From Kiritimatiellia bacterium (GTDB taxonomy: Bacteria > Verrucomicrobiota > Kiritimatiellia > RFP12 > DVOR01), in the NCBI GenBank assembly GCA_017646485.1, contig JAGCML010000159.1, forward strand, positions 1-7,453: DNA of 7,453 nucleotides, read 5' to 3'. Numbering within the stretch: position 1 is the stretch's first letter; the number at the start of each line of letters is the position of its first letter. The notes beneath the pieces are model-generated. The model was not told the DNA's origin. It worked only from the letters and a program-made list of their open reading frames with translations, and ran no database searches. The translations under genes and the position numbers were made by a program. Below, piece by piece: positions 5,858 through 7,453 of this stretch.

Positions 5858-7453
5858 TTACTTGGTTTTGTGGGTGGTACGCTTCTTCGTGGTGGTCTTC
5901 TTCGTGCTTGCGGCACGACGCGGAGCACCTTCTTTGATTTCAAACTTTGCTGCGAGTGCGGCATAGTTGGCAATTTGCTCGTGATAACCTCGCACCAACT
6001 TCTTCAATGCCTCAAATTGGGGCACAGTTAAGAAGTGCTTTTCAGCGAGTTGGGACTTCAAGCTATCGACGAACTCCTTGTCGTCATAGGTGCGCTTGCC
6101 ACGCTTGATGGGCGGGTTCCACGTGGTGACGGAGTCGAGGCTGGCTAAGAGTTCCTGGGCGGCGGCTTCGTTTTCGGGGCGTTCGGTCTTCGCATCGCCA
6201 GCAGCGATCTTCTTCAAGATGGCCGCCTGCTTGGGGGAGAGGGCGCCCTTGGTGTCGTACTGCACCTTGAGCGAGGAGACGAAGCGACGTTCCCAATCAT
6301 TCAAGGTGGCCGTGGCCAAGGTTTCGAAGAGGGCTGCGATTTCAGTCACATCTTCGCCACCGGGTTGCGGACCAATCACTTCGTCCAGACCTGACAGGAG
6401 GTGACGATAGGAGATTGCCATACGAATGAGGGTGGCCAACTGCGGCTTAGTGATGGCGGTCGCAATGCAGGGGTCTGCACAGTAACGTTCATACGCTGCA
6501 CGCATTTCATTGTAGAAGGCTTCATCGCTCCAAACGATTTTGTCATTCTTTCCGTAGGAGGGTTCCTTCCACTGCGTGATGGTGCCGAGGAGGTCCAAGA
6601 TGCGCTTGACGCGTGTGGCATCGGCGGCGAGCCACTCTAAGAGTTTGCCATAAAAAGCCTCGACTTCGCTGACCCAGGGCAATTCGCCGGCAGCAATCTT
6701 ATCTAATGCTTCTTCCATGAGGCGCGTGAATTCCACATTGATGAAATCTGGCACTTCGCCCAAAAGGTAGTCGGTCGCACTCAAGCCGACTTCAGTCGGG
6801 GTGAGGACATGACCCTTGCCGCTGTTCACATAGCTACGTTCCAAAAGCGTACGAATGGTGGCTGCGTAGGTGGAAGGACGGCCAATGCCCTTTTCTTCCA
6901 AATCGCGCACCAAAGAGGCTTCATTGTAACGTGCGGGCGGTTGGGTTTCCTTACTGACGCATCGCCAGTCCTTACAGGTGATGATGTCGCCCTTGGCTAA
7001 GTGCGGCAACTGCTTGACATCACCTTCTTCAAGGTCTGCACGCGTATTGGGCCACACGGCGAGGTAACCCTTGAAGATGGTCTTCGAGGTGGTCGCCGAG
7101 AAACGATATTCGCGGTTCAATGCGGGTGGTTCTTCAGGGGCGAAGAAGATGGTGGTGCGTTCAATCTGCGCCGGCGCCATCTGGCTTGCCATGAAGCGAC
7201 GCCAAATGAGATCGTAGAGCTTTGCCTGACGGGGATCTGCATTGGGGTCAAGTGCATTACGGGTGATATCGGTGGGACGAATCGGTTCGTGCGCTTCTTG
7301 GGCGTTTTTCACCTTTGTCTTGTAGAAATTAGGCGTCTGGGGCAGGTGGTTGGCACCGAAGAGACGAGTGATTTCGGACATAACAGAAGCGAGCACTTCC
7401 TTGCTCACGCTCATACCATCGGTACGCATATAGGTGATCATACCGTCTTCGTA
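5858..7453 (-). CDS. topA: DNA topoisomerase I (type IA), C-terminal part; 5' end off the right edge
   Basis: The frame is open through the right edge (Tyr-Glu-Asp-Gly precede the Met at 7441), so the N-terminal TOPRIM domain is outside the window. Counting that Met as 1, ITYMRTDG (2-9) holds the active-site tyrosine, Tyr4, which forms the 5'-phosphotyrosine intermediate in relaxing negative supercoils. HEPIRPTDI (51-59), LEEKGIGRPSTYAATIRTL (181-199) and FTRLMEEALDKIAAGE (238-253) are the other type IA landmarks. The core ends near residue 265. The remaining roughly 260 residues lack the Cys4 zinc ribbons of E. coli TopA. They contain three diverged repeats instead (287-350, 377-413, 437-492) and a Lys/Arg/Thr-rich tail (507-527) that could bind DNA. 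It heads the co-directional cluster. The identification is very secure; the role of the C-terminal region is inference. Confidence 0.98.
   Translation of the reverse strand, partial: YEDGMITYMRTDGMSVSKEVLASVMSEITRLFGANHLPQTPNFYKTKVKNAQEAHEPIRPTDITRNALDPNADPRQAKLYDLIWRRFMASQMAPAQIERTTIFFAPEEPPALNREYRFSATTSKTIFKGYLAVWPNTRADLEEGDVKQLPHLAKGDIITCKDWRCVSKETQPPARYNEASLVRDLEEKGIGRPSTYAATIRTLLERSYVNSGKGHVLTPTEVGLSATDYLLGEVPDFINVEFTRLMEEALDKIAAGELPWVSEVEAFYGKLLEWLAADATRVKRILDLLGTITQWKEPSYGKNDKIVWSDEAFYNEMRAAYERYCADPCIATAITKPQLATLIRMAISYRHLLSGLDEVIGPQPGGEDVTEIAALFETLATATLNDWERRFVSSLKVQYDTKGALSPKQAAILKKIAAGDAKTERPENEAAAQELLASLDSVTTWNPPIKRGKRTYDDKEFVDSLKSQLAEKHFLTVPQFEALKKLVRGYHEQIANYAALAAKFEIKEGAPRRAASTKKTTTKKRTTHKTK
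5966..6583 (-). repeat. Three diverged protein repeats in the TopA C-terminal region
   Basis: The units are residues 287-350 (nt 6583-6392), 377-413 (6313-6203) and 437-492 (6133-5966), counted from the Met at 7441. Units 2 and 3 share the pattern F-V-x-S-L-K-x-Q, then K, then L-(S/T)-x-x-Q, then L-K-K. Units 1 and 3 share T-x-x-W-x-x-P followed by an acidic D/E-x-F stretch and a helix with A/LT-x-x-Q. The alignment is by eye. All three look like mostly helical modules; no function is established from sequence. Confidence 0.5.

Overview
The window reads as ordinary bacterial chromosome. Every gene I can support lies on the minus strand, so the order of transcription runs from high to low coordinates. 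The taxonomic signals are indirect. The secreted BspA-type leucine-rich-repeat protein has a short N-terminal module rich in ITIP/TSIG repeats, and TopA has a C-terminus without zinc ribbons. I associate this mix with uncultured host- or sediment-associated bacteria of the PVC superphylum (Kiritimatiellota/Lentisphaerota-like). That placement is inference from general familiarity and is not proven here.

Layout, in order of transcription. A gene cluster starts beyond the right edge with topA (5' part missing, 7453 to 5858). It is followed after 19 nt by a YbgC-like hotdog thioesterase (5838 to 5434) and after 7 nt by the YggS/PLPBP pyridoxal-phosphate homeostasis protein (5426 to 4692). A 77-nt gap follows, holding two abutting hairpins and a short U run. 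Then come a membrane-anchored alpha/beta hydrolase (4614 to 3682), a HAD-family phosphatase that overlaps it by 23 nt (3704 to 3030), and a radical SAM protein that overlaps the phosphatase by 4 nt in an ATGA junction (3033 to 2095). A 149-nt gap with a possible hairpin terminator and an extended -10 promoter leads to aat, the leucyl/phenylalanyl-tRNA-protein transferase (1945 to 1277). A second gap of 160 nt carries the presumed promoter of a secreted leucine-rich-repeat protein (1116 leftwards, running off the left edge).

How they fit together. topA, the thioesterase and yggS look like co-transcribed housekeeping genes. The hydrolase, HAD and radical SAM genes are packed with overlaps and are probably translationally coupled. 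They may form a separate unit or a dampened downstream part of the same operon, depending on whether the 4640-4674 hairpins terminate. aat is probably its own transcription unit and feeds the N-degron (N-end rule) pathway. The leucine-rich-repeat gene is the accessory element here: its 69-nt tandem repeats are unlike the rest of the window and its base composition is less GC-rich.

No stretch over 300 bases lacks a gene. I found no tRNA, rRNA, insertion sequence, CRISPR array or phage gene, and nothing that looks like a novel defence or mobile system. The most interesting items are the repeated, zinc-free TopA C-terminal region, the short C-terminus of the radical SAM protein, the leucine-rich-repeat array, and the double hairpin inside the cluster.
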